Of a stretch of DNA of 64,000 nt, positions 17,592 through 26,886 are shown one piece after another. Where the stretch lies: positions 372,001-436,000 of the forward strand of contig NZ_CP063202.1 of assembly GCF_019904235.1 (NCBI RefSeq), given 5' to 3'. Position numbers and translations under genes: made by a program. How positions within the stretch are numbered: the stretch's first letter is position 1; every line of letters begins with the position of its first letter. The stretch is from Erythrobacter sp. SCSIO 43205. GTDB lineage: Bacteria > Pseudomonadota > Alphaproteobacteria > Sphingomonadales > Sphingomonadaceae. Below the pieces are notes generated by a model. The model ran no database searches. It was not told the origin of the DNA and saw nothing but the letters and a program-made list of their open reading frames with translations.

Positions 17592-18884
17592 ATGGCTAGC
17601 AGCATTCAAACAGAACCCTCAATGTTCGGCGGAGAACCGCTGAGCGCGGACCGCGCCCGGCGTATGCGCTGGACCGCCACAGGGCTGCTCATTGCCATGG
17701 GGGCCTTGTTCTTCACGACCCACGGTCTTGTTCCTGCGCATCCTGCATGGGGCTATGTCAACGCCTTTGCCGAAGCTGCCATGGTTGGCGGGCTTGCCGA
17801 CTGGTTTGCCGTCACCGCGCTTTTCCGCCATCCTTTGGGCCTGCCCATCCCCCACACCGCGATCATCCCTTCCAACAAAGACCGCATCGCGGACACTATG
17901 GCGCAGTTCCTGCAGGAGAACTTCCTCACCCCCACCGTCGTCGCGCGGCGGATGTCGGGCATGAATGTCGCGCGCGCTATCGGTGATTTCCTCGCCGTCA
18001 GTCCCGAAGACGACGGCGCCGACAACCGGTCGCGCATCACAGGGGGCGCCGCTGAACTGCTTGCCGAAGTGCTCGAATCGCTTGATCCTGACCGCCTCGG
18101 CAATCAGGTGCGCGCAGGGCTGGGCCGGCAATTGAGCAAGCTCGACATTTCGCCTCTGGCGGGACGAATGCTTGAAAACACCATGGCGGATCAACGTCAT
18201 CTGCCTCTTATCAATGGCTTTGTCCGCTGGGCCGGGCTCACATTGGAAGACAATGAGGAAACCGTGCGCGCTATCATCCATGAAAGGGTGAATGGCGTTT
18301 TGCGTTGGGCGGGGCTTGATAAGACTATCTCGTCCAATGTTCTTGATGGCCTTTATAAGCTCCTTGCCGAAGTACTTGTCGATCCCGATCACCCATTGCG
18401 AGAGAAAATCGAGGAGGGTCTGCAAAAACTCGCTCACGATCTTCAGCACGATCCTGAAACCCGCAAACGGGTTGAGGAAATGAAGAACGATCTTCTTGAA
18501 AATCCGGCCGTGGCGGAATGGTGGATGGGCGTGTGGGAGCGTATTCGCCAATCGCTTATCCGCCGCGCGCGCGATCCCAATAGCGAGCTTGGCAATGATA
18601 TGCGGGTCGGCCTTGCTGATTTGGGTGAGGCGTTGAAACAGGATGACCGCCTGCAAACGCAGATCAACCGTTTTGCACGGCGCACAGCGGTCGGGATTGC
18701 CACCCGTTATGGCAGCGAGATTGTGACGCTGGTGTCGGAAACGGTGAAGCGCTGGGATGCGACCACCATTACCGGCCGGATTGAGAGCGCGGTGGGCCGC
18801 GATCTTCAGTTCATTCGCATCAACGGCACGCTGGTGGGCGGGTTGGTCGGTATGACACTGCACTTCATCACGAGCTTCCTTTAG
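17592..18884 (+). CDS. DUF445 domain-containing membrane protein
   Basis: This 430-residue protein matches the DUF445 family (YjiN in E. coli), whose function is not known. It has an N-terminal membrane helix (ATGLLIAMGALFFTTHGL), then the family signature YVNAFAEAAMVGGLADWFAVTALFRHPLGLPIPHTAIIP with NKDRIADTMAQFL. A long, mostly helical charged region follows (about 130-400). A C-terminal helix (NGTLVGGLVGMTLHFITSF) re-enters the membrane. All hallmark segments are present and the length is normal. It stands alone between the RND operon and the FlbT-like gene. Confidence 0.9.
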   Translation: MASSIQTEPSMFGGEPLSADRARRMRWTATGLLIAMGALFFTTHGLVPAHPAWGYVNAFAEAAMVGGLADWFAVTALFRHPLGLPIPHTAIIPSNKDRIADTMAQFLQENFLTPTVVARRMSGMNVARAIGDFLAVSPEDDGADNRSRITGGAAELLAEVLESLDPDRLGNQVRAGLGRQLSKLDISPLAGRMLENTMADQRHLPLINGFVRWAGLTLEDNEETVRAIIHERVNGVLRWAGLDKTISSNVLDGLYKLLAEVLVDPDHPLREKIEEGLQKLAHDLQHDPETRKRVEEMKNDLLENPAVAEWWMGVWERIRQSLIRRARDPNSELGNDMRVGLADLGEALKQDDRLQTQINRFARRTAVGIATRYGSEIVTLVSETVKRWDATTITGRIESAVGRDLQFIRINGTLVGGLVGMTLHFITSFL

Positions 18885-18934
18885 CTCTTTGAGTATACCA
18901 ACTCCGCGCTCTTCCCTAGCAAAGTGACCGCCCA

Positions 18935-19453
18935 ATGGCCGTCTTAAGCTTTGCCATGAATAACCACGTCCCCGACCCAGTGCCCATGCTGCACACTCTA
19001 GCGCTCAAAGCGGGTGAGCAGGCTGTTATCAACGGCGCTCTTGTCACCGCAAAGAGCGATTGCGGCTTCGAAATCTGCCACAGTGCCGCTGTCTTCACAG
19101 GCCGAAGGATATCAGCGACGCGGGCGCGCGAGCCGCATATTGAGCTTTATCTGTCGCTCTCGCAGGTAGCGCATAGTGAACTGCGCTTTGCTGATGCGCG
19201 CCTGCGTTTATTCGGCTTGCTCTCGCAGATCATCCTTGAGGATGACGCGCCCGAGATAGCGGAAGAAATCCGCAAATGCACGCTCGCCCTGATCGGCGGA
19301 AAGCGTGCAGAGGCTAAGCGCAGCGCCGGAGCCATCGCAGCGTCCCAGATCACACAAGTGCTAAACCCACGCGCGAAAACAGCTTGCGCTGCCGATCGCA
19401 CAGCACCGATGAGCGCTCAGGTACCAGGCCATGGATGGAAAGAGGCATCCTAA
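18935..19453 (+). CDS. FlbT-like protein (flagellar biosynthesis repressor family), orphan
   Basis: This 172-residue cytoplasmic protein resembles FlbT, which in Caulobacter controls flagellin mRNA translation and stability. The N-terminal LALKAGEQAVINGALVT matches the family opening (LKPGEKFVVNGAVV in known FlbT). A helical part, HIELYLSLSQVAHSEL and RLRLFGLLSQIILEDDAPEIAEEIRKCTLALI, corresponds to its C-terminal half. The tail of about 40 residues is extra. No flagellar gene lies in the window. The start is uncertain: ATG 18935, 18956 or 18986 are all possible and none has a clear ribosome site. The call rests on sequence resemblance recognised by eye. Confidence 0.55.
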   Translation: MAVLSFAMNNHVPDPVPMLHTLALKAGEQAVINGALVTAKSDCGFEICHSAAVFTGRRISATRAREPHIELYLSLSQVAHSELRFADARLRLFGLLSQIILEDDAPEIAEEIRKCTLALIGGKRAEAKRSAGAIAASQITQVLNPRAKTACAADRTAPMSAQVPGHGWKEAS

Positions 19454-19456
19454 GAA

Positions 19457-19493
19457 AAAGGCCCCGGTGCGAGTACACCGAGGCCTTTCTTTT
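19457..19493. terminator. Bidirectional terminator between the FlbT-like gene and etfA
   Basis: AAAGGCCCCGGTG (19457-19469), a 6-base loop, then CACCGAGGCCTTT (19476-19488) followed by CTTTT; an A run precedes the left arm. It suits both convergent genes. Confidence 0.85.
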
Positions 19494-19509
19494 GGACTCT
19501 CTATTTCGC

Positions 19510-20442
19510 TTAAAGAGCGCTGGTCATTTCCGGCACGGCGTTAAACAGGTCAGCGACAAGACCGATGTCTGCCACTTGGAAGATGGGGGCATCTTCATCC
19601 TTGTTGATCGCGATGATGACTTTGGAGTCTTTCATCCCGGCAAGGTGCTGAATAGCGCCAGAGATGCCGATAGCGATGTAAACTTCAGGAGCCACGATCT
19701 TACCGGTTTGACCGACTTGATAATCATTGGGCACATAACCAGCGTCAACCGCCGCGCGCGATGCGCCGATAGCGGCACCAAGCTTGTCGGCAAGCGGATT
19801 GATGATCTGCTCGAAGGTTTCGCCGTCTTTCAGAGCGCGGCCACCTGAGACGATGACCTTGGCGCTGGTGAGTTCAGGACGGTCGCCGCCATCGGCGACT
19901 TCGCGGCTGACAAAGCTGGAGATGCCGGCATCGCCTGCGCCAGATGCGTCTTCGATGGAAGCCGATCCACCTTCAGCAGCCGCCTTTTCAAAGGCCGTGC
20001 CGCGAACGGTGATGACGAGCTTAGCATCCGAGCTTTCGACCGTTGCGATAGCGTTGCCTGCGTAGATCGGACGGGTGAAAGTCTTTGGACCTTCGACCGA
20101 AAGAATGTCCGAAATTTGCATGACGTCGAGCATGGCGGCAACGCGCGGCGCAATATTCTTGCCCGAGGTGGTCGCAGGGGCGAGCAGCGCGTCATAGTCA
20201 GCCATAATGCCAGCCACGAGCGGCGCTACGTTCTCAGCCAGACCCTCGCCATATGCGGCATCGTCGGCTTTCAATACTTTTGAAACGCCAGCGATTTTCG
20301 CCGCCGCTTCAGCAGCGCCGCCGCAGTTTGAGCCAGCAACCAGAGCGGTTACGTCGCCAAGTTTGCTAGCCGCAGTGACCACTGCGAGAGTCGCGTCGTT
20401 GACCGATGCATTGTCATGTTCGACCAGAACCAGAGTGTTCAT
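19510..20442 (-). CDS. etfA: Electron transfer flavoprotein, alpha subunit
   Basis: This 310-residue FAD-binding subunit takes electrons from acyl-CoA and related dehydrogenases and passes them to ETF-ubiquinone oxidoreductase. The C-terminal FAD domain is clear: [54 protein letters not shown] and [21 protein letters not shown]. The N-terminal half is the alpha/beta nucleotide-binding fold. AAGGA lies just before the ATG. It follows etfB on the minus strand with 31 bases between, the standard EtfBA operon. Confidence 0.96.
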   Translation of the reverse strand: MNTLVLVEHDNASVNDATLAVVTAASKLGDVTALVAGSNCGGAAEAAAKIAGVSKVLKADDAAYGEGLAENVAPLVAGIMADYDALLAPATTSGKNIAPRVAAMLDVMQISDILSVEGPKTFTRPIYAGNAIATVESSDAKLVITVRGTAFEKAAAEGGSASIEDASGAGDAGISSFVSREVADGGDRPELTSAKVIVSGGRALKDGETFEQIINPLADKLGAAIGASRAAVDAGYVPNDYQVGQTGKIVAPEVYIAIGISGAIQHLAGMKDSKVIIAINKDEDAPIFQVADIGLVADLFNAVPEMTSAL

Positions 20443-20473
20443 ATCTGTTTGTCCTTTTCCTTAGCCGGGCCGC

Positions 20474-21220
20474 TTAAGCGATCCCCAGCTCCTTGATCTT
20501 CGCAACGAGAGCGTCGACGTCCTCGACCTTTTCACCCGCCTGGCGAACCGGAGGTTCGGAAACGTTGGTGGTGGTCAGACGCGGTGCGATATCGACGCCA
20601 AAGTCCGCAGGGGTCTTGGTGTCGAGTGGCTTCTTCTTCGCTTTCATGATGTTGGGAAGCGAAGCGTAGCGAGGCTCGTTCAGGCGAAGGTCGGTGGTGA
20701 CAATCGCTGGCATGGTGAGCTTGACCGTTTCAAGACCGCCGTCGATTTCGCGCTTCACAACAACTGCATCGCCGTCGACTTCGACAGTGTTGGCGAAGGT
20801 GCCTTGCGGGCGGTTCATAAGCGCGGCGAGCATTTGGCCGGTCTGGTTGCTGTCGTCAGAGATCGACTGCTTGCCCAAAACAACGAGGCCGGGTTGCTCT
20901 TCGTCGGCGATGGCTTTGAGGATTTTTGCAACCGCGAGTGGCTCAACTTCTTCATCGGTTTCAACGAGGATCGCGCGGTCTGCACCCATGGCAAGTGCCG
21001 TGCGCAGCGTTTCCTGAGCCTTTGCAGGGCCTACAGAAACCGCGATGATTTCTTCTGCCTTGCCCGCTTCCTTGATGCGGATCGCTTCTTCGACAGCGAT
21101 TTCGTCAAAGGGGTTCATGCTCATTTTCACATTGGCAAGATCAACACCAGTGCCATCGGCTTTGACCCGTGGCTTGACGTTGTAATCAATCACCCGCTTG
21201 ACGGGGACGAGGATTTTCAT
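20474..21220 (-). CDS. etfB: Electron transfer flavoprotein, beta subunit
   Basis: This 248-residue AMP-binding subunit pairs with EtfA. Family landmarks are [18 protein letters not shown] at the start, [27 protein letters not shown]-type motif [11 protein letters not shown], and [20 protein letters not shown]. The tail is [15 protein letters not shown]. It is the first gene of etfBA, and its upstream region holds a perfect palindrome that may be a LiuR-type operator (see 21301-21318). EtfBA serves fatty-acid and branched-chain amino-acid catabolism, which fits that operator. Confidence 0.96.
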   Translation of the reverse strand: MKILVPVKRVIDYNVKPRVKADGTGVDLANVKMSMNPFDEIAVEEAIRIKEAGKAEEIIAVSVGPAKAQETLRTALAMGADRAILVETDEEVEPLAVAKILKAIADEEQPGLVVLGKQSISDDSNQTGQMLAALMNRPQGTFANTVEVDGDAVVVKREIDGGLETVKLTMPAIVTTDLRLNEPRYASLPNIMKAKKKPLDTKTPADFGVDIAPRLTTTNVSEPPVRQAGEKVEDVDALVAKIKELGIA

Positions 21221-21300
21221 GGCTCTACCTTTCCCATTGCGCGGGCCCGATATGGGAATCGGGCGCCCGCGTGAAACCTGTGTGACCGCGCCCTAGCTCG

Positions 21301-21318
21301 CGTTTACGTAAACGTCAA
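21301..21318 (-). promoter_or_regulatory. LiuR-like palindrome upstream of etfB
   Basis: On the minus strand it reads TTGACGTTTACGTAAACG, containing the perfect dyad CGTTTACGTAAACG (21301-21314), about 80 bases before the etfB ATG. It resembles the published LiuR motif as I remember it. The 338-base gap from 21221 to 21558 holds this site, the likely exoD leader and no other gene. Confidence 0.5.
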
Positions 21319-21558
21319 CCTTGGGACGCAATTGGATCCAGCCCCTTGGAGAAGCCGTTTCGCACCACGCCTTGCCAAGTTCATAGCCGTACGTCCATCA
21401 TCTTTAATGCGAGGGAGGTTGAGTACGGCTCAATATCGGCCAGGCTTTGGCTCCGCTTCGTTTCGCGAAGGTGTCATGCTAACGCGTTTATCAGGAACGC
21501 CTTTGATCGATCAGTCAAAGCGAAAAGACATGAGGCAGCGAAATGGACACCCCTTCTT

Positions 21559-22161
21559 TTGGCTAAGAAATCCCAATCCAGTCAGGAACAATCGGCTGAG
21601 GCCGTGGTCGACAAGTTGGGAGAGCTCGGCGCCGAAGATGGAGAGGTCTGCGTTGACCAGGTTGTCGAGACATTCGGCGCGCGTGGCTATGGGCCGATGC
21701 TTTTGGTGCCTGCTCTTTTAGGGGCATCGCCCTTGGGAGGCATCCCGACCGTACCGAGTATTCTGGCGCTGATCATCGCACTGATCGCGGGCCAGATGGT
21801 AGTGGGACGAACCCATTTCTGGCTGCCGGAATTTTTAAGCCAGCGTTCGGTTTCTGGAGAAAAGCTGCAAAATGCGCGCGATGCGCTGTCAAAGCCGGCG
21901 CAGGTCATGGACAAGCTGTTTCACGGACGGCTGGAGTGGGCGACGAGCGATCCGATGCCGCGCATTGCCTCTGCTATTGTGATGGTGCTGTGCGCGGTGA
22001 TCGTGCCGCTGGAGCTGGTGCCGCTCGCCGCTTTGCTTCCGTTTTCGGCGATTGCCGCCTTTGGCCTTGCTCTGACGGTCCGCGATGGCGCGCTTATGTT
22101 GCTCGCCATCGCGATATCCATCGTCAGCCTTTACACAGCCGCCAACTCGCTGCTGTTTTAA
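21559..22161 (+). CDS. exoD: ExoD family exopolysaccharide synthesis protein, start apparently frameshifted
   Basis: This membrane protein has about 200 residues. The ExoD core is clear: AEAVVDKLGELGAEDGEV, FGARGYGPMLLVPALLGASPLGGIPTVP, and then helices ending VSLYTAANSLLF. ExoD affects exopolysaccharide and alkali tolerance in rhizobia; its mechanism is unknown. In the intact frame no ATG lies near; TTG 21559 is the only plausible start and it lacks a ribosome site. The well-placed ATG 21543, with GAGG at 21532-21535, is out of frame, stopping after seven codons. Removing one T from the T4 run at 21557-21560 would join it to the core. See findings. Confidence 0.8.
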   Translation: MAKKSQSSQEQSAEAVVDKLGELGAEDGEVCVDQVVETFGARGYGPMLLVPALLGASPLGGIPTVPSILALIIALIAGQMVVGRTHFWLPEFLSQRSVSGEKLQNARDALSKPAQVMDKLFHGRLEWATSDPMPRIASAIVMVLCAVIVPLELVPLAALLPFSAIAAFGLALTVRDGALMLLAIAISIVSLYTAANSLLF

Positions 22162-22170
22162 AGGGCTGGC

Positions 22171-23385
22171 TTAAGCCGCCTTCTTCACCTCTGCGACGAT
22201 TTTCTTGGCGGCATCGCCAAGGTCATCGGCAGGCACGATTGCAAGGCCTGAGTTCGACAGGATTTCCTTACCAGCCTCTACATTGGTGCCCTCAAGGCGG
22301 ACCACCAATGGCACAGACAGGTCCACTTCCTTAGCGGCCTCGACCACGCCTTGCGCGATGATGTCGCATTTCATGATGCCGCCAAAGATGTTGACGAGGA
22401 TGCCTTCGACCGCAGGGTCTTTAAGAATGATCTTGAACGCCGCGGTCACTTTTTCAGTGGTCGCGCCGCCGCCAACGTCAAGGAAGTTGGCTGGGAACGC
22501 GCCGTTCAATTTGATGATGTCCATCGTCGCCATGGCAAGGCCAGCGCCGTTCACCATGCAGCCGATGTTTCCATCAAGCTTGATGTACGCAAGGTCATAT
22601 TCCGACGCTTCGACTTCGGCAGGATCTTCCTCTGTCTCGTCGCGCATCTCTTCGATCGCCGGGTGGCGATAGAGCGCATTGCCGTCAAAGCTCATCTTGG
22701 TATCGAGCACGAGCAGCGATGCGTTGCCGTCTGCGTCAGGCTTGGTTTCCACCAGCGGGTTGATTTCAAGCATATCGCAATCGCTTGCGGTGAACGCATT
22801 GTAGAGCTTCTTGGCAAGCTTTTGACACTGCTTGTTGAGATCGCCTTCAAGGCCAAGCGCAAAAGCTACCGAGCGCGCGTGGTGCGGCATGAAGCCTTGT
22901 GCTGGATCAATGGTGATCGTGGTGATTTTTTCAGGCGTTTCGTGGGCAACATCTTCAATGTCCATCCCGCCTTCGGTCGATGCGACCATGGCGACGCGAC
23001 CAGTTGCGCGGTCCACGAGCATGGCGAGGTAATACTCGCTCTCGATGTCGACGCCGTCGGTGACATAGAGGCGGTTCACCTGCTTGCCTGCTTCGCCAGT
23101 CTGGATCGTCACCAGAGTGTTGCCGAGCATTTCCTTGGCGTGTGATTCGACCTCATCAAGGGAAAACGCAAGGCGCACGCCGCCCTTTGCATCTTCGGGA
23201 AGCTCTTTGAATTTGCCTTTGCCGCGCCCGCCTGCGTGAATTTGCGCTTTCACAACATAAAGCGGGCCGGGCAGCTTTTTCGCGCCTTCGACGGCTTCTT
23301 CGACTGTGAGTGCTGCGTGGCCAGCAGGAATTGCAATGCCGTGTTCCTTGAGGAGTTCCTTGGCCTGATATTCGTGGACATTCAT
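22171..23385 (-). CDS. sucC: Succinyl-CoA ligase (ADP-forming), beta subunit
   Basis: This 404-residue subunit makes ATP or GTP from succinyl-CoA in the TCA cycle. The opening [20 protein letters not shown] and an ATP-grasp domain ([16 protein letters not shown]) are at the N-terminus. EINPLVET and [19 protein letters not shown] lead to the CoA-ligase domain with [14 protein letters not shown] and [16 protein letters not shown]. The usual partner sucD is not adjacent: its neighbours are exoD (convergent, 9 bases) and a divergent phosphatase. The alpha subunit must be encoded elsewhere, a common arrangement in sphingomonads as far as I know. Confidence 0.96.
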   Translation of the reverse strand: MNVHEYQAKELLKEHGIAIPAGHAALTVEEAVEGAKKLPGPLYVVKAQIHAGGRGKGKFKELPEDAKGGVRLAFSLDEVESHAKEMLGNTLVTIQTGEAGKQVNRLYVTDGVDIESEYYLAMLVDRATGRVAMVASTEGGMDIEDVAHETPEKITTITIDPAQGFMPHHARSVAFALGLEGDLNKQCQKLAKKLYNAFTASDCDMLEINPLVETKPDADGNASLLVLDTKMSFDGNALYRHPAIEEMRDETEEDPAEVEASEYDLAYIKLDGNIGCMVNGAGLAMATMDIIKLNGAFPANFLDVGGGATTEKVTAAFKIILKDPAVEGILVNIFGGIMKCDIIAQGVVEAAKEVDLSVPLVVRLEGTNVEAGKEILSNSGLAIVPADDLGDAAKKIVAEVKKAA

Positions 23386-23512
23386 GAGAGGATGATCCCT
23401 TCGGTGTTGATCCCGTAACTAAAGCTGTTCGTGAGGCGCCTAAGCATGGATTGGCCCACTTGAAAAGTGTTCAAAGTGTGAGCAGGAGGGCTGAACGCAA
23501 GAAAGCCACTCC

Positions 23513-24298
23513 ATGATCGACCAAAACCAGTTTCAAGAGATCGTCCGCGAGGCGGGGCGCATGGCCTATGCGCGCTGGCCGGGCGCGGGGCACGATCTTG
23601 ATTCGTGGGAGAAAACGCCCGGCGATCCGGTGAGCGAGGCGGACCTCGCAGTCGATAATTTCCTGCGCCGCGAATTAAGCCGCCTTTTGCCTGCGGCTGC
23701 ATGGCTTTCTGAAGAATCGACCGATGATCCGGTGCGGCTGGGGCAAGACCTTATCTGGCTGGTCGATCCGATTGATGGGACACGCGACTTTGTGAAGGGC
23801 AAGGCGGGCTGGTCGGTGTCGGTGGCGCTGGTCAGCGCAGGCAAGCCGCTGATTGGAATGCTTTCAGCGCCAGCGCGCGGCGAAGAATGGTTCTCTGTCG
23901 CAGGTCGCGGGGCAACGCTCAATGGCGAGGTGCTTAAAGCGAGTACACGCAGCGATTTTGTCGGTGCGCGGGTGCCGGTTGACCAATTGCCGAGCGCTGA
24001 TTCGGATCTTGTTGCGGTTGAGAAACCCAATTCCATCGCGCTCAGAATTGCGATGGTCGCGCATGACAAGGCAGACCTTGTGGCGACGCTGCGTTGGGGT
24101 TTTGAGTGGGATATTGCGGCCGCTGCGCTGATTGCGCGTGAGGCCGGGGCGCGGGTGACCGACGCTTTCGGTATGCCGCTCGCTTATAACAAGCGCGATC
24201 CGCGTGATTTTGGGGTATTGGTAAGCGCGCCTGCCATCCACGCCGAAGCGGTGGGCAGAATTGCCGAAAGGGCGCATGAGCTTCAGAAAATCAAATAA
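23513..24298 (+). CDS. Inositol monophosphatase family protein (CysQ-like)
   Basis: This 261-residue Mg-dependent sugar or nucleotide phosphatase has the family motif A WLSEESTDD, motif B WLVDPIDGTRDFVKG, and motif C WDIAAAALIAREAGARVTDAFG. The order and length suit 3'(2'),5'-bisphosphate nucleotidase (CysQ), which clears PAP from sulfate assimilation. Histidinol phosphatase and true inositol phosphatase share these motifs, so the substrate is not decided. It diverges from sucC and converges on the OmpA gene across a strong terminator. Confidence 0.85.
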   Translation: MIDQNQFQEIVREAGRMAYARWPGAGHDLDSWEKTPGDPVSEADLAVDNFLRRELSRLLPAAAWLSEESTDDPVRLGQDLIWLVDPIDGTRDFVKGKAGWSVSVALVSAGKPLIGMLSAPARGEEWFSVAGRGATLNGEVLKASTRSDFVGARVPVDQLPSADSDLVAVEKPNSIALRIAMVAHDKADLVATLRWGFEWDIAAAALIAREAGARVTDAFGMPLAYNKRDPRDFGVLVSAPAIHAEAVGRIAERAHELQKIK

Positions 24299-24301
24299 AA
24301 A

Positions 24302-24333
24302 GGCGGCCCGCTGCGCCTGAAATGCGGGCCGCC
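24302..24333. terminator. Bidirectional terminator between the phosphatase and OmpA genes
   Basis: GGCGGCCCGC (24302-24311) pairs perfectly with GCGGGCCGCC (24324-24333) around a 12-base loop; A-rich bases precede it and TTAGATTT follows. Confidence 0.8.
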
Positions 24334-24349
24334 CTTAGATTTGCGTCAG

Positions 24350-25045
24350 TTATTGAGCGCGCGCGGCGTTCACATCGTCCTGACTGATTGGAATAATCTT
24401 GATCTCAACGCGGCGGTTGAGCGGCTGGTCGACCCCGTCGCCCGTTTTTACGCGCAGGTAATCGTAGCTTTCGCCATAACCGCGCGTCGCGATCCGGCTG
24501 CGCGCAACTCCGCGTGCTGCCAGGTAGTTGGCGACCGCATCAGCGCGCTGTTCAGACAAGCGCTGGTTCGTCGCATCCGAGCCGGTCGTATCGGTAAAAC
24601 CGTAAACGTCGATCAGGCTGTTTGGATATTGGATGAGGCTATCTGCGATCGAATTGAGCGAATCGTAAAAGCCTGGGTTGATGCTGGCTGAGCCGGTTGC
24701 GAAGGTCACTCCATCAGGCAAACGCACCAGAATGGCGTCCTGATCGCCGATTTCCTCGACATCAACGCCGGTGCCTTCGAGCGTTTCATCAAGCTCGCGG
24801 ATCTGGTCATCGAATTGTTTGCCGATGACAGCACCTGCCGAACCGCCGATGCCAGCGCCGATGATGCGCGCCGTATCGCCACCGATCACACCACCCAACA
24901 GCGTGCCCAGAACGCCGCCAGCAACCGCGCCGATCGCTGTGCGCGATGCTTTCTGCTCGCCAGTGTTGGGATCAGTCACACAAGCCGTTGTACCCAGCAG
25001 TGCGACTGCCGCTGTGCTTGAGACTAAAAGTTTAGAAAATTTCAT
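24350..25045 (-). CDS. OmpA family protein with glycine-zipper region
   Basis: This envelope protein of about 231 residues links the outer membrane to peptidoglycan. A signal with a possible lipobox (VALLGTTAC) comes first. A glycine-zipper region (about 40-90; AIGAVAGGVLGTLLGGVIGG and GAGIGGSAGAVIGKQ) follows. The OmpA C-terminal domain occupies the rest (PNSLIDVYGFTDTTGSDATNQRLSEQRADAV and the RIATRGYGES motif). GGAGG just upstream fixes the start at ATG 25045; a longer frame to 25132 was rejected. Whether the cysteine is lipidated is uncertain, because the residues before it are TTA. Confidence 0.9.
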   Translation of the reverse strand: MKFSKLLVSSTAAVALLGTTACVTDPNTGEQKASRTAIGAVAGGVLGTLLGGVIGGDTARIIGAGIGGSAGAVIGKQFDDQIRELDETLEGTGVDVEEIGDQDAILVRLPDGVTFATGSASINPGFYDSLNSIADSLIQYPNSLIDVYGFTDTTGSDATNQRLSEQRADAVANYLAARGVARSRIATRGYGESYDYLRVKTGDGVDQPLNRRVEIKIIPISQDDVNAARAQ

Positions 25046-25255
25046 ACCGTCCTCCATTTGTGACTGCACCTGACCTTGCATACTCTCATGCCGGGGATGC
25101 GCCAATGTTCTGTTTCGTCTATTTACAACCATCTATACAGAGCCCCGCGACCATCGTTCCAAAAGACTTGCACGAAACTGAACAAAGGCAGCTGTGGCCT
25201 TCGCAAAACCATTTGCCCGCTAGCAAAGCGCTTAAATTGTGCTAGCGACGCAAAC

Positions 25256-26560
25256 GTGACACCTTTTCCCTGGACCGAACTTCTCATCATCTTTGGGCTG
25301 ATTGTGCTCAATGGCGTTTTTGCCATGTCCGAGCTTGCAATCGTGTCAGCCAAGACCAGCAAGCTCAAAGCCAAGGCGGAAGCAGGTTCCACCTCGGCGC
25401 AAACAGCAATCAAGCTGGCGGCGGAACCGGGCAAGTTTCTTTCTACCGTCCAGATTGGCATTACGCTCATCGCGATCATCACCGGCGCTTATTCAGGCGC
25501 AAGCCTTGAAGCGCCGGTGGGAGAGCGTTTGGCGGCGCTTGGTGTTCCAGAGGAGCTTTCCGGTGAGGCCGCGTTTGTCAGTGTGATCGCTCTCACCACC
25601 TATTTGAGCGTGGTTGTGGGTGAGCTTGTGCCAAAGCAATTGGCCCTTCGCGCAGCGGTGCCAGTCGCGACCATCATGGCGCGGCCCATGGCGATCCTTG
25701 CGCGCATAGCGGCCCCGCTTGTGTGGCTGCTCGACACCTCTTCTGCGGGCATCATCCGCCTGTTTGGCGTGCGCTCGAAAGGGGGGTCTTCGGTTACAGC
25801 CGAAGAACTGCAGATGATCTTTGCCGATGCGACCCGCTCAGGGGTGATTGAGCACGATCAGCACCAAATCCTGACCGGCGTTGTGCGGCTTGCTGAGCGT
25901 CCGGTGCGCGAGCTGATGACCCCGCGCACCGAACTTGACTGGATTGATGTGGACGCGGACCCCATGCAAATCCACAAGACTATCCGCGAAAGCCCCCATT
26001 CGCTTTTGCCTGTCGCGCAAGGGTCGCCTGACAGTATTCTGGGCGTTGTGAAGGTGCGCGATATTCTTGGTCGCATGGTCGCCGACCGCGGCTTTTCGGT
26101 GCGCGAGATGATGCACCGGGCCGAGGTTGTTCCCGATCAGCTTGACGCGATGGACGCGCTGCGCGTGCTGCAATCGGCTGAGATTGCGATGGCGCTGGTC
26201 CACGATGAATATGGCCATTTTGAAGGGGTTGTGACACCGGTTGACCTTCTCACTGCGATTGCTGGCAATTTCGCGAGCGATCAGGATGAAGGCGACACCC
26301 CCGAGCTTATCGAATGTTCCGACGGCTCCATTCTCGTCGCAGGCGCTTTGTCGGCCAATGGGTTGGCTGACCGGCTTGGCCTCACCTATGGCGAGGATCG
26401 AGAATTCGGGACGGCGGCGGGTTATGCGTTGTATGTGCTCAAGCGCTTGCCGGCACCGGGCGACAAATTCACCGACCAAGGGTGGGAGTTCACCATCACC
26501 GAGATGGACAATCGCCGGATCGACAAAATTTTGGTGCGGCGGATTGAGGCGGCGGACTGA
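25256..26560 (+). CDS. CNNM/CorC (HlyC) family membrane protein with CBS domains
   Basis: This 434-residue protein belongs to the UPF0053/hemolysin-like family linked to magnesium or cobalt export. The DUF21 membrane domain (about 1-190) has GLIVLNGVFAMSELAIVSAKTSKL split by short loops and STVQIGITLIAIITGAYSGASL. Two CBS domains follow (about 205-330; RPVRELMTPRTELDWIDVD and VHDEYGHFEGVVTPVDLLTAI). A CorC_HlyC domain (about 345-430) closes it. The start is GTG 25256, which begins just before the first helix (VTPFPWTELLIIFG); an open frame back to 25076 encodes unlike residues. It diverges from the OmpA gene. Confidence 0.9.
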   Translation: MTPFPWTELLIIFGLIVLNGVFAMSELAIVSAKTSKLKAKAEAGSTSAQTAIKLAAEPGKFLSTVQIGITLIAIITGAYSGASLEAPVGERLAALGVPEELSGEAAFVSVIALTTYLSVVVGELVPKQLALRAAVPVATIMARPMAILARIAAPLVWLLDTSSAGIIRLFGVRSKGGSSVTAEELQMIFADATRSGVIEHDQHQILTGVVRLAERPVRELMTPRTELDWIDVDADPMQIHKTIRESPHSLLPVAQGSPDSILGVVKVRDILGRMVADRGFSVREMMHRAEVVPDQLDAMDALRVLQSAEIAMALVHDEYGHFEGVVTPVDLLTAIAGNFASDQDEGDTPELIECSDGSILVAGALSANGLADRLGLTYGEDREFGTAAGYALYVLKRLPAPGDKFTDQGWEFTITEMDNRRIDKILVRRIEAAD

Positions 26561-26694
26561 ATTATTTCTGGGCTTAAACGTAACCAAATCCTTTTGGATT
26601 ACGTAGATTCTTCCTGAGCGCCCCATTCATTCCGGATCAAGCGTGGGGTCGCTATGCGAACAATCCCTTAGGCAACGCCCCCGATGAGACGACA

Positions 26695-26886
26695 ATGACC
26701 CTGTTCACCCCTGACCTGTTTCGCAATTTTGCTTTCGGCTTCATCGCCGGAGGGCTGCTGGTTGGCGCAGCGAATGCCGAGCAGTGGACCGGCGTGATTG
26801 AAACCCCCGCCAAGGCCGCAGCTCCTCTCGAAGCGCCGATCAGCGACAATGCTTTCGTAATTGCGCCATTGGAGGGCATCCAATGA
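26695..26886 (+). CDS. Small exported hypothetical protein ahead of msrA
   Basis: This 63-residue protein is not recognised. It begins with a polar stretch and one hydrophobic segment ending in an Ala-x-Ala-like site (FGFIAGGLLVGAANAEQ), so it may be a secreted or anchored peptide of about 38 mature residues rich in Ala, Pro and Glu. Its stop overlaps the msrA start by four bases (ATGA), which suggests translational coupling and that it is real. It could be a partner or leader for the exported MsrA. No domain is visible. Confidence 0.5.
   Translation: MTLFTPDLFRNFAFGFIAGGLLVGAANAEQWTGVIETPAKAAAPLEAPISDNAFVIAPLEGIQ

Noticed and set aside
21346..21558. An N-terminal extension of ExoD from ATG 21346
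   Set aside because: The encoded residues are rich in Arg, Cys and His, have no match to ExoD, and cover a likely promoter and ribosome-site region.
22171..23385. A missing sucD as evidence of a broken sucCD operon
   Set aside because: sucC is intact and no sucD remnant is seen beside it. The alpha subunit can be encoded elsewhere, so no loss is implied.
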